From an uncultured Prevotella sp. (lineage in GTDB: Bacteria; Bacteroidota; Bacteroidia; Bacteroidales; Bacteroidaceae), in contig ONQK01000070.1 of assembly GCA_900319895.1 (NCBI GenBank), forward strand, positions 1-6,865: a stretch of 6,865 nt of DNA, in the 5' to 3' direction. Below, in pieces: positions 6,709-6,865 of the stretch (position 1 is its first letter; each line of letters starts with the position of its first letter). Position numbers and translations under genes: made by a program. The notes beneath the pieces are model-generated. The model did not search any database. It had not been told where the DNA came from and worked only from the letters and a program-made list of their open reading frames with translations.

Positions 6709-6730
6709 ACATTCGGCGCTGGCATGTCCG

Positions 6731-6865
6731 CATTCCCTTCCTCTCCCCCACTTTAACTTCCCCCCTCCACCTTCCTTCTTCCATCCCCCTTTTCTTCTCG
6801 CTTTTCTGCCATTTCCGTCCCTCCTCCTCCCTGATTTTTCCCCTCCCTCCGCCCTCTTCTTCCCG
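6731..6865. other. Polypyrimidine/polypurine tract, no gene seen
   Basis: By hand count, 121 of 135 bases on the + strand are C or T and only six are G, so the - strand is almost pure purine. There is no exact tandem repeat; short units such as CTCC, CTTCC and TTCTTC recur irregularly. No convincing gene is present: the + strand holds only a 17-codon ORF starting at 6703, and long open - strand frames follow from the lack of T. The region is the far upstream part of the clpC intergenic space and continues past the window edge. Confidence 0.75.

Noticed and set aside
6578..6720. CIRCE (HrcA) or CtsR operator upstream of clpC
   Set aside because: Neither TTAGCACTC-N9-GAGTGCTAA nor tandem GGTCAAA-type repeats is present.
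6640..6865. Open - strand frames running in from the right edge, giving Arg/Gly/Lys/Glu-rich peptides
   Set aside because: The strand is nearly free of T, which every stop codon needs, so open frames are expected by composition. One frame would run through the clpC promoter; no domain is visible.

Overview
The window looks like chromosomal housekeeping DNA from a member of the Bacteroidota, most likely the order Bacteroidales. The main evidence is three matches to the Bacteroidetes -7 promoter element TAnnTTTG, placed correctly in front of the three genes, one of them with a correctly spaced -33 TTTG. Other evidence is a DUF4301 protein (a family I know mainly from Bacteroidetes), start codons without Shine-Dalgarno sequences, and a tRNA gene without an encoded CCA end. 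I see no insertion sequence, integrase, CRISPR array or phage gene.

Layout, left to right. Positions 1-31 are the 3' end of a tRNA gene on the + strand, probably tRNA-Gly, followed by a hairpin with T-runs (38-84). A DUF4301 gene (101-1624, -) follows; its motifs suggest a nucleotidyltransferase-like fold. It is transcribed divergently from a long RelA/SpoT homologue (1754-3958, +). The two genes share a compact regulatory interval of about 130 bp with back-to-back -7 elements. The RelA/SpoT gene converges on clpC (4049-6577, -), and a perfect 19-bp inverted repeat in the 90-bp gap can terminate transcription from both sides. Upstream of clpC lie a very good Bacteroidetes promoter, a 12-bp palindrome at the predicted transcription start, a cluster of TGACA/TGTCA half-sites, and then a 135-bp stretch that is about 90% pyrimidine and runs off the window edge.

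Functionally, two of the three genes belong to stress physiology. The RelA/SpoT homologue keeps its (p)ppGpp synthetase active site but has lost every HD-hydrolase signature residue I could check, so it should make but not degrade the alarmone. ClpC is the unfoldase partner of ClpP in regulated proteolysis. They are separate transcription units, and nothing in the sequence shows direct co-regulation. The window does not contain an obvious new multi-gene system. The best leads are the uncharacterised DUF4301 enzyme, the unusual motif combination in the RelA homologue, and the structured region upstream of clpC.
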